Shown here piece by piece: positions 50,643-59,077 of a stretch of 64,000 nt of DNA. Below the pieces are notes generated by a model. It made no database searches. It was not told the DNA's origin and saw only the letters and a list, made by a program, of their open reading frames with translations. Origin of the DNA: Bacteroidaceae bacterium (GTDB lineage Bacteria > Bacteroidota > Bacteroidia > Bacteroidales > Bacteroidaceae). Every line of letters begins with the position of its first letter. Within the stretch, counting starts at the first letter, position 1. The stretch is from positions 1 to 64,000 of the forward strand of contig JAFXXQ010000046.1 of the NCBI GenBank assembly GCA_017542145.1. Direction: 5' to 3'. The translations under genes and the position numbers were made by a program.

Positions 50643-51482
50643 TTAATCTACGGCTTTCGGAGCCTCGTCCTCGGTCTTCTTGCGACGGATGGTGCGCTTC
50701 TTCTTGGGCTTCTCGTCGGGAGCAACAATCTTGACGCCAGCCAGTTCGGGGTCAATCATGATACGTCCGCAATACTCGCAGACGATGACTTTCTTGCGCA
50801 TCTTGATGTCAAGCTGACGCTGGGGCGGTATCTTGTTGAAGCAGCCTCCGCAGGCGTCACGCTGCACATAGACGATGCCCAGACCGTTCCGGCTGTTCTT
50901 GCGGATGCGCTTGTACGACATCAGCAGGCGGGGTTCAATCATCAGCTCCTTTTTCTTGGCCTGATCGCGCAGTTCCTCTTCTTTCTGGCGTGTCTCGGAG
51001 ATGATGTCGTCGAGCTCACTCTTCTTCTCCTCCAGCATCAACTCCTTGTCGGCGATGATAGCGCGGATTTTCTCTATTTCGTCAAGACAGATGCGCTGCT
51101 TGGCAGCTCCTTCGCGCAGGCGCTTGTTAGCCAACTCAATCTCGAGGTTCTGATACTCGATTTCCTTGTTCAAGGAGTCGAACTCACGGTTGTTGCGCAC
51201 GTTGTCGAGGTCCTTCGTGTACTTCTCCACCAGAGCCTGCGCCTTGTCGATGTTACGGCGATACTCGTTGTCTGCCGACTTCATGGTGCTGAGATCGGTT
51301 TGGAAATTGTTCACACGCGTCTGCAAGCCGGCGATCTCGTCCTCAAGGTCCTGAACCTCAAGGGGCAGTTCGCCACGCAACGTCTTGATCTTGTCAATCT
51401 CGGTGTAGATGGTCTGAAGCTGATAAAGGGCTTTCAGTTTCTCCTCCACCGTCATGTCTTGGGGATTGATTTTCTTTGCCAT
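50643..51482 (-). CDS. C4-type zinc-ribbon coiled-coil protein
   Basis: 279 residues: a long coiled coil (about 15-195) and a C-terminal zinc ribbon with two CxxC pairs ('CGGCFNKIPPQ' and 'CEYCGRIM'), then a basic tail. This is the CT398-like / CdsZ family, shown in some bacteria to act in translation or secretion. It starts 9 bp after the Nif3 gene and probably shares its promoter at 52298. Confidence 0.87.
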   Translation of the reverse strand: MAKKINPQDMTVEEKLKALYQLQTIYTEIDKIKTLRGELPLEVQDLEDEIAGLQTRVNNFQTDLSTMKSADNEYRRNIDKAQALVEKYTKDLDNVRNNREFDSLNKEIEYQNLEIELANKRLREGAAKQRICLDEIEKIRAIIADKELMLEEKKSELDDIISETRQKEEELRDQAKKKELMIEPRLLMSYKRIRKNSRNGLGIVYVQRDACGGCFNKIPPQRQLDIKMRKKVIVCEYCGRIMIDPELAGVKIVAPDEKPKKKRTIRRKKTEDEAPKAVD

Positions 51483-51491
51483 GTTATTTAT

Positions 51492-52277
51492 TTATAAGGT
51501 TTGAATTGGGTTTGTATTCACTTGGGTATGCTCTACACGGAGCGTGGGGAATTGCTCGCGCAGCAGACGCTCAAAGATGCAGGGCGTGAACTGCTCGCTC
51601 TCGTAATGCCCCATGCTGACCATCAGAATTTCGCCATCGTGTCCGAAGAAATCGTGATAATGGATTTCACCCGAGATGAAGCAATCGGCTTCCGCGTGGA
51701 TGGCGTCACTCAGCAGAAAGGCCCCTGCCCCTCCGCAAAGCGCCACACGCCGTACGGGACGTCCCGTTAAGCGGTTATGCTGGAGCGCCTTCACGCCGAA
51801 AACCGTCTTCAATCGGGAGAGGAACGACTGTCCATCCTCCGGCTGAGGCAACGTGCCGACGACGCCTGCGCCACAGACGGTTCCGTTCACTTCGCGTTTC
51901 GTCAACATCTCCACATCTTCGAGGCCAATGCGGTTTGCAATCTCGTAGTTGACACCTCCAACGGCATTATCCAGGTTGGTGTGAGCGGCATAGATGGCGA
52001 TGCCCCGCTGAATGGCCTTCAGCGTACAGCGCTCCACATAGGTACGCCCCACGACAGCCTTCAGCGGATGGAACAACAGCGGATGATGAGCGACAATCAG
52101 GTTCAATCCTCGCTCTGCTGCCTCGTCTATCACCTCCTCTGTGACGTCCAGACACAATAAAGCCCCTGTAACATCCGCCTCTGTCAACCCAATTTGCAAT
52201 CCGGCATTATCAAAATCGTCTTGCAATGGCAGCGGCGCGAACTGTTCAAGGGCAGCAATAACCTCTTTAACTTTCAT
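51492..52277 (-). CDS. Nif3-like dinuclear metal centre protein
   Basis: 261 residues of the NIF3/YbgI family: 'DNAGLQIG', 'IVAHHPLLFHPLK', 'AAHTNLDNAVGGVNYEIA' and 'VSMGHYESEQ' provide the His/Glu/Asp metal ligands. Members are toroidal hexamers with a two-metal site, proposed as GTP cyclohydrolase-like or hydrolases; the role is not settled. It is co-transcribed with the zinc-ribbon gene, a conserved pairing in many bacteria. Confidence 0.92.
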   Translation of the reverse strand: MKVKEVIAALEQFAPLPLQDDFDNAGLQIGLTEADVTGALLCLDVTEEVIDEAAERGLNLIVAHHPLLFHPLKAVVGRTYVERCTLKAIQRGIAIYAAHTNLDNAVGGVNYEIANRIGLEDVEMLTKREVNGTVCGAGVVGTLPQPEDGQSFLSRLKTVFGVKALQHNRLTGRPVRRVALCGGAGAFLLSDAIHAEADCFISGEIHYHDFFGHDGEILMVSMGHYESEQFTPCIFERLLREQFPTLRVEHTQVNTNPIQTL

Positions 52278-52297
52278 CCGTACCGGAATTTCCGCTG

Positions 52298-52327
52298 CAA
52301 AGGTAATGCAAACAGAATGAAATACAA
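52298..52327 (-). promoter_or_regulatory. Promoter of the Nif3/zinc-ribbon operon
   Basis: Minus strand: TTG (52325-52327), 19 bp, TACCTTTG (52298-52305). Confidence 0.8.
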
Positions 52328-52381
52328 AAAAAATCCTTAATTATTTTAGGATAATCATTCAAATCAAGAAAAACGATAGCT

Positions 52382-53431
52382 TCAACCAAAGGGAAACAAT
52401 GCCGATACGCTATCTGCGATGTGACAACGGGTGACATCAGGACGAAGGGCTTCGGAGAGCGGGAGACCGAGGGGGTGGATGCAATCAACATCAGTAAAGC
52501 CGGTTGCAAGAAGTTGCTCCTTATCTTCTACTTGCCCTGCGAGGAGGATGACAGGGATGTGTTGACGACGGGCTCTGTGGAGGACACCCATTGGTACCTT
52601 GCCCATCAACGTCTGACGGTCAGCCCTGCCCTCGCCCGTAATCACCACAGACACATCGGCAAGAAGGCTATCGAAATCCACAGTATCCAGCAGCAGGTCA
52701 ATGCCTGAGCATCGTTCAGCATGGAGATACTGCATGAAAGCGTAGCCGAGACCTCCTGCGGCTCCTGCGCCGATTTCGTTGGAGCAATCGTAACCTAGGA
52801 GCCGGGCAGACTCTTCGGCAAAGGCACGAGCACGGCAGTCCAATTCCTCCACCATCGCAAGAGTTGCGCCTTTCTGCGGGGCAAAGACATGGGCCGCCCC
52901 ATCAGGGCCATAAAGCGGGTTGGCGACATCGGTACCCAACGTGATGTGCACATCGGCAAAAGGTTCGAGTGCTGTACCGAAAGCATCGCGCAGGGCACGA
53001 ATCATGCCATAGCCTGCATCGCTGGTGGCGCTTCCACCCAGTCCCACAATTATTTCTCGACACCCTCGATAAACAGCATCTGTAACGAGTTGCCCTACGC
53101 CGTAGCTGGTGGCCAACAGCGGATTGCGTTCGTCAGAGTAAAGTAACGTCAGGCCAACGGCACGAGCAATCTCAATGATGGCCAAATTGCCTTGAACCAA
53201 ATACTTCGCCTGAATGGGTCGCATCAGCGGATTGCAGACAGTCGTCTCGACGAACGTTCCTCTTTTTGCCGCATAAAAAGCCTCCAACCATCCTTCACCT
53301 CCATCGCTGACAGGCAGGGAAATCACCTCCGCATCGGGCGAAGTACGCAATACGCCTTCCCTTGCAGCAGCATTCGCCTCTGACGAGGTAAGGCAGCCTT
53401 TGAAGGAATCGATAGCGAGGAGGATACGCAT
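52382..53431 (-). CDS. Glycerate kinase
   Basis: 349 residues of the GlxK/GarK family: 'IDSFKGCLTSSEANAAAREG', 'SDGGEGWLEAFYAAKRG', 'IVGLGGSATSDAGYGMIRALRDAFG' and 'VVITGEGRADRQTLMGK'. It phosphorylates D-glycerate to 2-phosphoglycerate (or 3-phosphoglycerate). It lies 22 bp after pgeF. The metabolic link to its neighbours is unclear. Confidence 0.93.
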   Translation of the reverse strand: MRILLAIDSFKGCLTSSEANAAAREGVLRTSPDAEVISLPVSDGGEGWLEAFYAAKRGTFVETTVCNPLMRPIQAKYLVQGNLAIIEIARAVGLTLLYSDERNPLLATSYGVGQLVTDAVYRGCREIIVGLGGSATSDAGYGMIRALRDAFGTALEPFADVHITLGTDVANPLYGPDGAAHVFAPQKGATLAMVEELDCRARAFAEESARLLGYDCSNEIGAGAAGGLGYAFMQYLHAERCSGIDLLLDTVDFDSLLADVSVVITGEGRADRQTLMGKVPMGVLHRARRQHIPVILLAGQVEDKEQLLATGFTDVDCIHPLGLPLSEALRPDVTRCHIADSVSALFPFG

Positions 53432-53453
53432 GTTTTAGGTTAAGGGTTAAAAC

Positions 53454-54137
53454 TTAGGGGTCTAGGCGGATGACGTTGATGATGCGGGGACAATGAATGC
53501 CCTCGCGACGAGCGGAGTAGAAACGGTCATTATGCATATAAGTACAGAGGCCGACAGTCTGAATGTTGGCATCCTGCAAGCCACTCTCCGTCAACAACCA
53601 GCGATTTGCCAGCCAAAGGTCTATGTGATGCCCACCCTGCATGGTATCAGGGATACGCTGTCCACGGAAAGAATATATTTTTTCCATCGGAAAGTCCGCT
53701 TCTCTGAAAGCCTCCACGACTTCTTCCCCTACTTGGAAGCTATCGAATCCGATGCCAGGACCAATAACAGCACGAACATCGGCAGGAACGGTTCCAAAGC
53801 GGGAGGACATTTCTCGAATAGCCTTTGCTGTAATGCCCAAGACCGTGCCGCGCCATCCGGCATGTACGGCGCATACAGCTGGGCGTACGGGATCGTAAAG
53901 AAGCACGGGAATGCAGTCAGCCGTGCGCGCCCCAACGGCAATGCCGGGCACATCGGTCATCAGGGCATCGATGCCCTCCAAATCCTCACGGGTGAGCGAT
54001 GGCGAATCAATGTGTGCAATTTTGTCGCCATGTACCTGATGGGCCTGGACAACAGGGAAGGGGAGCTCTGCCCCACGCGGCGTGGAAAAGGCCGTCACTC
54101 CCGGCCCAAGATTATAATATAATAAGGTAGAGGCCAC
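53454..54137 (-). CDS. pgeF: Peptidoglycan editing / polyphenol-oxidase family protein (YfiH-like)
   Basis: 227 residues with 'QVHGDKIA', 'TADCIPVLLYDP', 'CAVHAGWRGTVLGI' (Cys and His zinc ligands) and 'GPGIGFDSFQVGEEV'. The family includes PgeF, which keeps L-serine out of the peptidoglycan stem, and enzymes with adenosine-nucleosidase-like activity. It is in a run with glycerate kinase and yccF. Confidence 0.9.
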   Translation of the reverse strand: MASTLLYYNLGPGVTAFSTPRGAELPFPVVQAHQVHGDKIAHIDSPSLTREDLEGIDALMTDVPGIAVGARTADCIPVLLYDPVRPAVCAVHAGWRGTVLGITAKAIREMSSRFGTVPADVRAVIGPGIGFDSFQVGEEVVEAFREADFPMEKIYSFRGQRIPDTMQGGHHIDLWLANRWLLTESGLQDANIQTVGLCTYMHNDRFYSARREGIHCPRIINVIRLDP

Positions 54138-54148
54138 CTGCTCTTTCG

Positions 54149-54517
54149 TTACTCAATTCTCTTCCCAAACGGCATTAGCGACAACCAGGCAAGTTTGAAA
54201 TGCTGCATGCCAAAGGGAATCCCCACGATAGTGATACAGCAGAGAAGACCGAAAACGGCATGCGTAGCAGCAATCTCCCACCAACCAAGAGCTATCCACA
54301 GGATATTGAACAAAAGATATAAACATCCTGTCATACTCTTTCCATCCTCAACCTTCCGGCCGAAAGGCCATAGAGCGAAAGAGCCAAACTTGATTAACTG
54401 CATACCGAAAGGAATGCCGATAATGGAAATGCAAAAAAGCACTCCCACGAGCCAGTACATGATTGCCACTATCAAGCCGCCCAAAACGAACCATAGGATA
54501 TTTCCCAAAAGTTTCAT
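54149..54517 (-). CDS. YccF domain inner-membrane protein
   Basis: 122 residues starting at MKLLGN (54517), with four predicted membrane helices in two YccF repeats, each with 'GIPFGMQ(L/H)' ('IIGIPFGMQLIKFGSFALWPFG' and 'IVGIPFGMQHFKLAWLSLMPFG'). The family has no known function. A longer frame to 54565 is rejected because the first Met with normal leading sequence is at 54517. It is followed 11 bp later by pgeF. Confidence 0.85.
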   Translation of the reverse strand: MKLLGNILWFVLGGLIVAIMYWLVGVLFCISIIGIPFGMQLIKFGSFALWPFGRKVEDGKSMTGCLYLLFNILWIALGWWEIAATHAVFGLLCCITIVGIPFGMQHFKLAWLSLMPFGKRIE

Positions 54518-54640
54518 AAAAGGTGATGGTTTTTGTGGCAAAAGTACACGTTTTTTGCTTTCCACGCAACTCTATTAAGGGAAAAATTGCAAGTTTGAAA
54601 GAATTGTTCTATCTTCGCGCAGTCAATTTAGGAAAAAAGA

Positions 54641-55222
54641 ATGGAAGCAAAAAGGAGAGTTCTGATTGTAGCCCATCCGTATGAAATCGGACTGAAAAGG
54701 CTCGAAGCAAATGGCTTTCAACGTATCACAGAAACAGACAAACGGCCTACGTTGTATGTGCGAGGTAACGATACGGTTGCCATTGTAGGCATCGGGCTTC
54801 AAGATGCAGGGGCGTCTTTCGAACAAATGAAAACGGAGGGATTGCTTGACGATACCGACATATTATTGGCCGGATCGGCAGGTTCCTATACCCTGCCCGT
54901 TCTTCATACTGTTCAATGCGATTCAGGTTATTTATCCCTTGATTCTCCCTATGCGAAGGGTGAAATCGTCTGTGTGCACGAATTTGTTTCGCTTGAAAGC
55001 CCCCATCCCGAATTGCATGTCCCCAATACCTGTTTCGACATGGAAAGCGAAGCACTCATTTCTGCATGTCGGGATGCTAACATCCAATCGCTGAGCATTG
55101 TGAAAGTAATCTCCGACGACGGAAGCGGCTCCCTAGGCGACTGGGCAACTGTTTGTCAGCAGCAGGTTCAACCCTTAGTTTGGGAAGTCGCTGAATGGTT
55201 TTTCTTCAAAAATATGTTGTAG
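54641..55222 (+). CDS. Nucleoside phosphorylase-fold protein
   Basis: 193 residues with the pattern 'RVLIVAHPYE', 'IVGIGLQDAGASFEQMK', 'ILLAGSAGSY' and 'NTCFDMESEALISACRD' (the ME-E pair contacts ribose in this fold), followed by 'VKVISDDGSG'. This matches the purine-nucleoside phosphorylase / MTA-SAH-nucleosidase / futalosine-hydrolase superfamily. It is shorter than most (about 230-260). The substrate is not assigned. It is a single gene. Confidence 0.8.
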   Translation: MEAKRRVLIVAHPYEIGLKRLEANGFQRITETDKRPTLYVRGNDTVAIVGIGLQDAGASFEQMKTEGLLDDTDILLAGSAGSYTLPVLHTVQCDSGYLSLDSPYAKGEIVCVHEFVSLESPHPELHVPNTCFDMESEALISACRDANIQSLSIVKVISDDGSGSLGDWATVCQQQVQPLVWEVAEWFFFKNML

Positions 55223-55237
55223 GACATATAAAAAAGT

Positions 55238-55268
55238 TTGGTCACATCGAAAAACCGCCGTACCTTTG
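55238..55268 (+). promoter_or_regulatory. Strong Bacteroidetes promoter upstream of glnS
   Basis: TTG (55238-55240), 20 bp, TACCTTTG (55261-55268). It would give a 200-base leader containing the hairpins at 55322-55391. Confidence 0.8.
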
Positions 55269-55274
55269 CTGCCG

Positions 55275-55435
55275 TTATCCTAAAAACAATCTTTTTACCT
55301 TAAAAGACTAATACCTATTAGAATAGTTAAGGGTCTCTGTGAAGAGGCCCTTAACTATTAGCATCAAACCAACGGCTCACGGAAAGGTTTGAAACGAAAA
55401 ATAAAGGTGATAATTCTTCATTTATAAGGAGGAAA
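55275..55435 (+). ncRNA. Candidate structured leader or small RNA upstream of glnS
   Basis: Downstream of a strong promoter there is a 17-bp stem: AATAGTTAAGGG (55322-55333) with CCCTTAACTATT (55348-55359), one U-G pair, and CTCT/AGAG. It is closed by a GUGA (GNRA-type) tetraloop at 55339-55342. A second stem CAAACC/GGTTTG (55365-55370 / 55386-55391) follows. No T run follows, so it is not a typical terminator. It could be a cis-regulatory leader of glnS or a separate RNA processed before the second promoter. I do not recognise a known RNA family. Confidence 0.4.
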
Positions 55436-55439
55436 TGAT

Positions 55440-55447
55440 TACCTTTG
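55440..55447 (+). promoter_or_regulatory. Second possible promoter -7 element for glnS
   Basis: TACCTTTG lies 26 bp before the glnS ATG at 55474. It excludes the upstream start at 55435. No TTG is well placed. Confidence 0.5.
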
Positions 55448-55473
55448 CACCCGATTTAGTAATTAATAGGTAT

Positions 55474-57207
55474 ATGGCAGAAATCGTCACACAGGAGAAT
55501 CAGGAGAAAAAGTCACTCAACTTTATAGAGCAGATTGTGGAACAAGATCTTGCCGAGGGCAAGAACGGCGGACGTATCCAGACGCGTTTTCCGCCCGAAC
55601 CTAATGGCTACCTCCACATCGGCCACGCCAAAGCCATCTGCATGGACTTTGGCATCGCAGAACGCTACGGCGGCATCTGCAACCTGCGTTTTGACGACAC
55701 CAATCCCACAAAAGAAAATGTGGAATACGTCGATGCCATCATGGAGGATATTCGCTGGCTTGGATTCCAATGGGCTAACGTCTTCTATGCCAGCGACTAT
55801 TTCCAGCAGCTCTGGGACTTCGCCGTAGAACTCATCAAAGAGGGTAAAGCCTATATTGACGAGCAGCCGCAAGAGGTCATCCTCTCCCAAAAGGGAACGC
55901 CCACGCAGCCCGGCATCGAAAGTCCCTATCGTAACCGCCCTATGGAGGAAAACCTCGCCCTGTTTGAGAAGATGAACAGCGGAGAACTGGAAGAGGGTTC
56001 GATGGTGCTCCGTGCCAAGATTGACATGAGCCACAACAACATGCTCTTCCGCGACCCCATCATCTACCGCATTGTCAAGACGCCCCATCACCGCACAGGC
56101 GACAAATGGAAGGCATACCCTATGTACGACTTTGCTCACGGACAAAGCGACTTCTTCGAAGGCGTTACCCATAGCCTCTGCACGCTTGAGTTTGTGCCCC
56201 ACCGCCCACTCTACGACCTTTTCATTGATTGGCTGAAAAAGGGCGAAGACCTTGACGACAATCGTCCTAAACAACGCGAGTTCAACAAGCTGAACTTGAA
56301 CTACACCCTACTCTCCAAGCGCAACCTGCTGTCTCTTGTTCAGAACAACATGGTCGATGGCTGGGACGATCCCCGCATGCCGACCATCTGCGGCTATCGT
56401 CGCCGCGGCTATACCCCTGAGGCCATTAAGTTGTTTGTGGATAAAATCGGCTATACACTCTACGATGCGTTAAACGATATGGCACTCATGGAAGCCGCTT
56501 GTCGTGAAGACCTCAACCGCCGGGCGACTCGTGTCAGCGCCGTTATCGACCCTGTAAAGCTCATCGTCACTAACTACCCCGAGGATAAGGTCGAACTACT
56601 TGATGCCATCAACAATCCCGAAGACCCCGAGGCCGGCACCCACCAGATTGCCTTTAGCCGCGAGCTATGGATTGAACGCGAGGATTTCATGGAGGAAGCG
56701 CCGAAGAAATACTTCCGCCTCACTCCGGGTCAGGAAGTTCGGTTGAAAAATGCTTACATCGTTCTTTGCACGGGTTGCAAGAAAGACGCCGAAGGCCGCG
56801 TGGAAGAAATTTACTGCGAGTGTATCCCCAACACAAAAACAGGTGAAAGCGAATCGAACCGCCGTGTGCGCGGCACCATCCATTGGGTTAGCATAGCTCA
56901 TGCCGTACAGGCTGAAGTACGTCTATACGACCGTCTCTGGTTAGTTGAGAATCCGCGTGACGAACTGGCACGCCTTCGCGAAACGGGACTCGACGTGGTG
57001 GACGCCATGAAACAGATGATGAATCCTAACTCACTTGAAGTGCGTCCTTGCTGCTATGTAGAAGAATTCCTTGCTGATGCGCAGCCGCTCGATCATTTCC
57101 AGTTCCAACGTATCGGCTACTTCTGCACCGACAAGAGTTCTACGCCTGACCATCTCGTCTTCAACCGTACCGTATCACTCAAAGACTCCTTCAAGCCTAA
57201 AGGATGA
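55474..57207 (+). CDS. glnS: Glutaminyl-tRNA synthetase
   Basis: 577 residues starting at MAEIVTQ. The class I signature 'PPEPNGYLHIGHAKAICMDFGIA' and the KMSKR-like 'LLSKRNLL' are present, followed by the GlnRS beta-barrel C-terminal region. It charges tRNA-Gln. The stop overlaps the start of the TPR gene (ATGA-type), showing coupling. The start was chosen after the -7 element at 55440. Confidence 0.97.
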   Translation: MAEIVTQENQEKKSLNFIEQIVEQDLAEGKNGGRIQTRFPPEPNGYLHIGHAKAICMDFGIAERYGGICNLRFDDTNPTKENVEYVDAIMEDIRWLGFQWANVFYASDYFQQLWDFAVELIKEGKAYIDEQPQEVILSQKGTPTQPGIESPYRNRPMEENLALFEKMNSGELEEGSMVLRAKIDMSHNNMLFRDPIIYRIVKTPHHRTGDKWKAYPMYDFAHGQSDFFEGVTHSLCTLEFVPHRPLYDLFIDWLKKGEDLDDNRPKQREFNKLNLNYTLLSKRNLLSLVQNNMVDGWDDPRMPTICGYRRRGYTPEAIKLFVDKIGYTLYDALNDMALMEAACREDLNRRATRVSAVIDPVKLIVTNYPEDKVELLDAINNPEDPEAGTHQIAFSRELWIEREDFMEEAPKKYFRLTPGQEVRLKNAYIVLCTGCKKDAEGRVEEIYCECIPNTKTGESESNRRVRGTIHWVSIAHAVQAEVRLYDRLWLVENPRDELARLRETGLDVVDAMKQMMNPNSLEVRPCCYVEEFLADAQPLDHFQFQRIGYFCTDKSSTPDHLVFNRTVSLKDSFKPKG

Positions 57208-58112
57208 CAGACAACGAATTCCAAGACATCCTCCAGCGCTACGAGAAAACCGTTTCCTCGGGCAAGAAAGCCTACTTTGATGCCGACGACATGCTCGACA
57301 TCATCGATTGGTACATGGAAGAGGAACGCGATGACGATGCTGAAAAAGCCATTCGTTTCGCGCGGCATCTCTACCCTGCTAATACGGACATATGCATGGC
57401 CGAGGCACGCTTGCGCATCTATCAAGGCGACTACGATGCCGCTGCTAAAATAGTGACTGGCTTTAAGTCCAACGATGAACCGGAGTTGAACCTTTTGGCT
57501 AGTGACATTCTACTTCATAGAGCCAACCAATGCACCGACCCTCAGTTCCGTGACAAACTTATCTCTTTGTCGGAAAACGCCTATGAATACGCGTTAATTC
57601 AAAGCGACAACGACCCGGGATTCTTCAGCTCCATCATTAGCCAACACAGCCGCGAGGAACTTTTTGAGCAGGCAAACCATTGGATACAACGTGCCTTCAA
57701 GTCCTACCCTGAACAACCGGCCATTCTCGATGCCTCCGCTCTTTGCTATGCTTTGCAAGGACGTGCTCGGGAAGCTATCGAATTAGCGAATCGCCTTATC
57801 GACTGCGACCCTTACAATGCCCGTTCGTGGGGAATTCTTGGTGACATTCTACATGATTTCGGCGATTATACCCAGGCGCTCGATGCCTATGATTATGTTA
57901 AAGCCATCCGCCCTGATGAAATCCTCTCGGAGCAAAACATGGCCGATTGCCACTTTGCCCTAGGACATTATGCCGAAGCCTCTCGCCTCTATAAATCAGC
58001 TTTGGAGAATTATTCGAAAGAAAACCTTTCTCTCCCACCATCTACTGATACCGACTTCATTCAATCCAAGCTTGAAATATGCGAAATCCGCTTGAAGAAA
58101 GGTAAAGGATAG
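57204..58112 (+). CDS. Tetratricopeptide-repeat protein
   Basis: 302 residues made of helical pairs with TPR spacing ('AEKAIRFARHLYPANTDICMAEARLRIYQGDYDAAAKIV', 'AILDASALCYALQGRAREAIELANRLIDCDPYNARSWGILGDILHDFGDYTQALDAYDYVKAIRPDE'). There is no signal peptide, so it is cytosolic. It overlaps glnS by 4 bp and is co-transcribed with it. The partner and function are unknown. Confidence 0.88.
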   Translation: MTDNEFQDILQRYEKTVSSGKKAYFDADDMLDIIDWYMEEERDDDAEKAIRFARHLYPANTDICMAEARLRIYQGDYDAAAKIVTGFKSNDEPELNLLASDILLHRANQCTDPQFRDKLISLSENAYEYALIQSDNDPGFFSSIISQHSREELFEQANHWIQRAFKSYPEQPAILDASALCYALQGRAREAIELANRLIDCDPYNARSWGILGDILHDFGDYTQALDAYDYVKAIRPDEILSEQNMADCHFALGHYAEASRLYKSALENYSKENLSLPPSTDTDFIQSKLEICEIRLKKGKG

Positions 58113-58175
58113 AACTTAGAGTAACGCTAAACGCAAAAAGTAAACAAGGAATCGTCAAACAATAAAGATAGTATT

Positions 58176-58817
58176 ATGTCAGCCTTCATACAATGGTGTC
58201 TTGCTCATCTAAATTATTACACCGTACTCTTCCTGATGACACTTGAGAGCACCGTTTTCCCCATCCCCTCCGAGATTGTCGTTCCTCCAGCTGCCTATCA
58301 TGCCGCTGCAACAGGTGAGCTTAACGTTTTTCTGCTCATCCTTTTTGCCACCATCGGCGCCTGTCTCGGAGCTACCATCAACTATATCGTTTCTCTGCTT
58401 GTGGGCAAGCCCATCGTCTACGCTTTTGCCGACAGCAAGGTGGGACACTTATTACTATTAAATAAGGAAAAAGTGCAGAAAGCCGAACGTTATTTCAATG
58501 CCCACGGGGCCATCTCCACTTTCATCGGACGACTCATCCCCGTTATCCGCCATCTCATCTCCATTCCTGCGGGTCTCGCAAAGATGCCCTACGGTCGTTT
58601 CATCGCCTTCACAGCTCTCGGTGCCGGCATATGGAACTGCTTCCTTGCCGCCCTCGGCTACTACCTGCAACGCATATTACCCGAAGACCAACTCGTAGAT
58701 ACCGTCACAAAGTATTCCCATGAAGTCGGTTACGGACTCCTTGCTCTTGTCGTACTCGCCATCGCCTACCTTGTACTAAAATCAAGGTTGAAGAAGAAAA
58801 AAACTATTGAACAGTAA
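58176..58817 (+). CDS. DedA family inner-membrane protein
   Basis: 213 residues, about five membrane helices. The DedA/SNARE-associated signature includes 'ESTVFPIPSEIVVPPAAYHAA', 'GATINYIVSLLVGKP' and 'FIGRLIPVIRHLISIPAGLAKMPYGRFIAFTALGAGIWN'. DedA proteins flip undecaprenyl phosphate or phospholipids and support membrane potential and envelope integrity. It stands after the TPR gene and before the Phe/Tyr leader. Confidence 0.93.
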   Translation: MSAFIQWCLAHLNYYTVLFLMTLESTVFPIPSEIVVPPAAYHAAATGELNVFLLILFATIGACLGATINYIVSLLVGKPIVYAFADSKVGHLLLLNKEKVQKAERYFNAHGAISTFIGRLIPVIRHLISIPAGLAKMPYGRFIAFTALGAGIWNCFLAALGYYLQRILPEDQLVDTVTKYSHEVGYGLLALVVLAIAYLVLKSRLKKKKTIEQ

Positions 58818-58877
58818 GAATTTTGTCTTTTTCAATAAAAAAATCGCATTTTTGTGTTCAATATTAAAATAAAGCAT

Positions 58878-58885
58878 TACCTTTG
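58878..58885 (+). promoter_or_regulatory. -7 element of the Phe/Tyr operon promoter
   Basis: TACCTTTG, with TTTG at 58851-58854 as an over-spaced -33 (23 bp). Transcription would begin near 58892, giving a short 5' end before the leader ORF at 58919. Confidence 0.65.
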
Positions 58886-58918
58886 CAGCCGAAATACAAA
58901 AAAAGAAAGAGAAAAACA

Positions 58919-58981
58919 ATGATGACAGACACGCAGAAGTTCTACTTTTATTACTATTACTTTACTTTCAAAAGGGAGTGA
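58919..58981 (+). CDS. Phe/Tyr-rich leader peptide of an attenuator
   Basis: A 20-codon ORF, ATG ATG ... TGA, includes FYFYYYYFTF at residues 8-17: 9 of 10 residues are Phe or Tyr (four F and five Y in total). It lies directly before a terminator hairpin and the first gene of a Phe/Tyr biosynthesis operon. This is the layout of pheL/trpL-type leader peptides: the ribosome stalls at the Phe/Tyr codons when charged tRNA-Phe or tRNA-Tyr is short. A second start at codon 2 is possible. Confidence 0.9.
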   Translation: MMTDTQKFYFYYYYFTFKRE

Positions 58982-59037
58982 AGCGGAACAGCGTGTACAA
59001 CCAGTAATAAAGTAATCATTACATCCCGCTCCACTCC
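58975..59037 (+). promoter_or_regulatory. Antiterminator of the Phe/Tyr attenuator
   Basis: GGAGTGAAGCGG (58975-58986, overlapping the end of the leader ORF) is complementary to CCGCTCCACTCC (59026-59037) at 11 of 12 positions. The downstream arm is the 5' half of the terminator, so the two hairpins exclude each other. A second pairing, ATTACTTTA (58956-58964) with TAAAGTAAT (59008-59016), could form a pause hairpin over the Tyr/Phe codons. Confidence 0.8.
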
Positions 59038-59058
59038 TCAGTGAAGCGGGACTTTTTT
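59025..59058 (+). terminator. Attenuator terminator of the Phe/Tyr operon
   Basis: CCCGCT-C-CACT (59025-59035) pairs with AGTG-A-AGCGGG (59040-59050), with one C-A mismatch, followed by CTTTTTTAT. It ends transcription before pheA unless the antiterminator forms. Confidence 0.9.
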
Positions 59059-59077
59059 ATAAAAAGGAAAAAAGTAA

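Noticed and set aside
55322..55359. Intrinsic terminator before glnS
   Set aside because: The stem is strong but has no T run and lies after a promoter and before another, so a leader or RNA structure is more likely.
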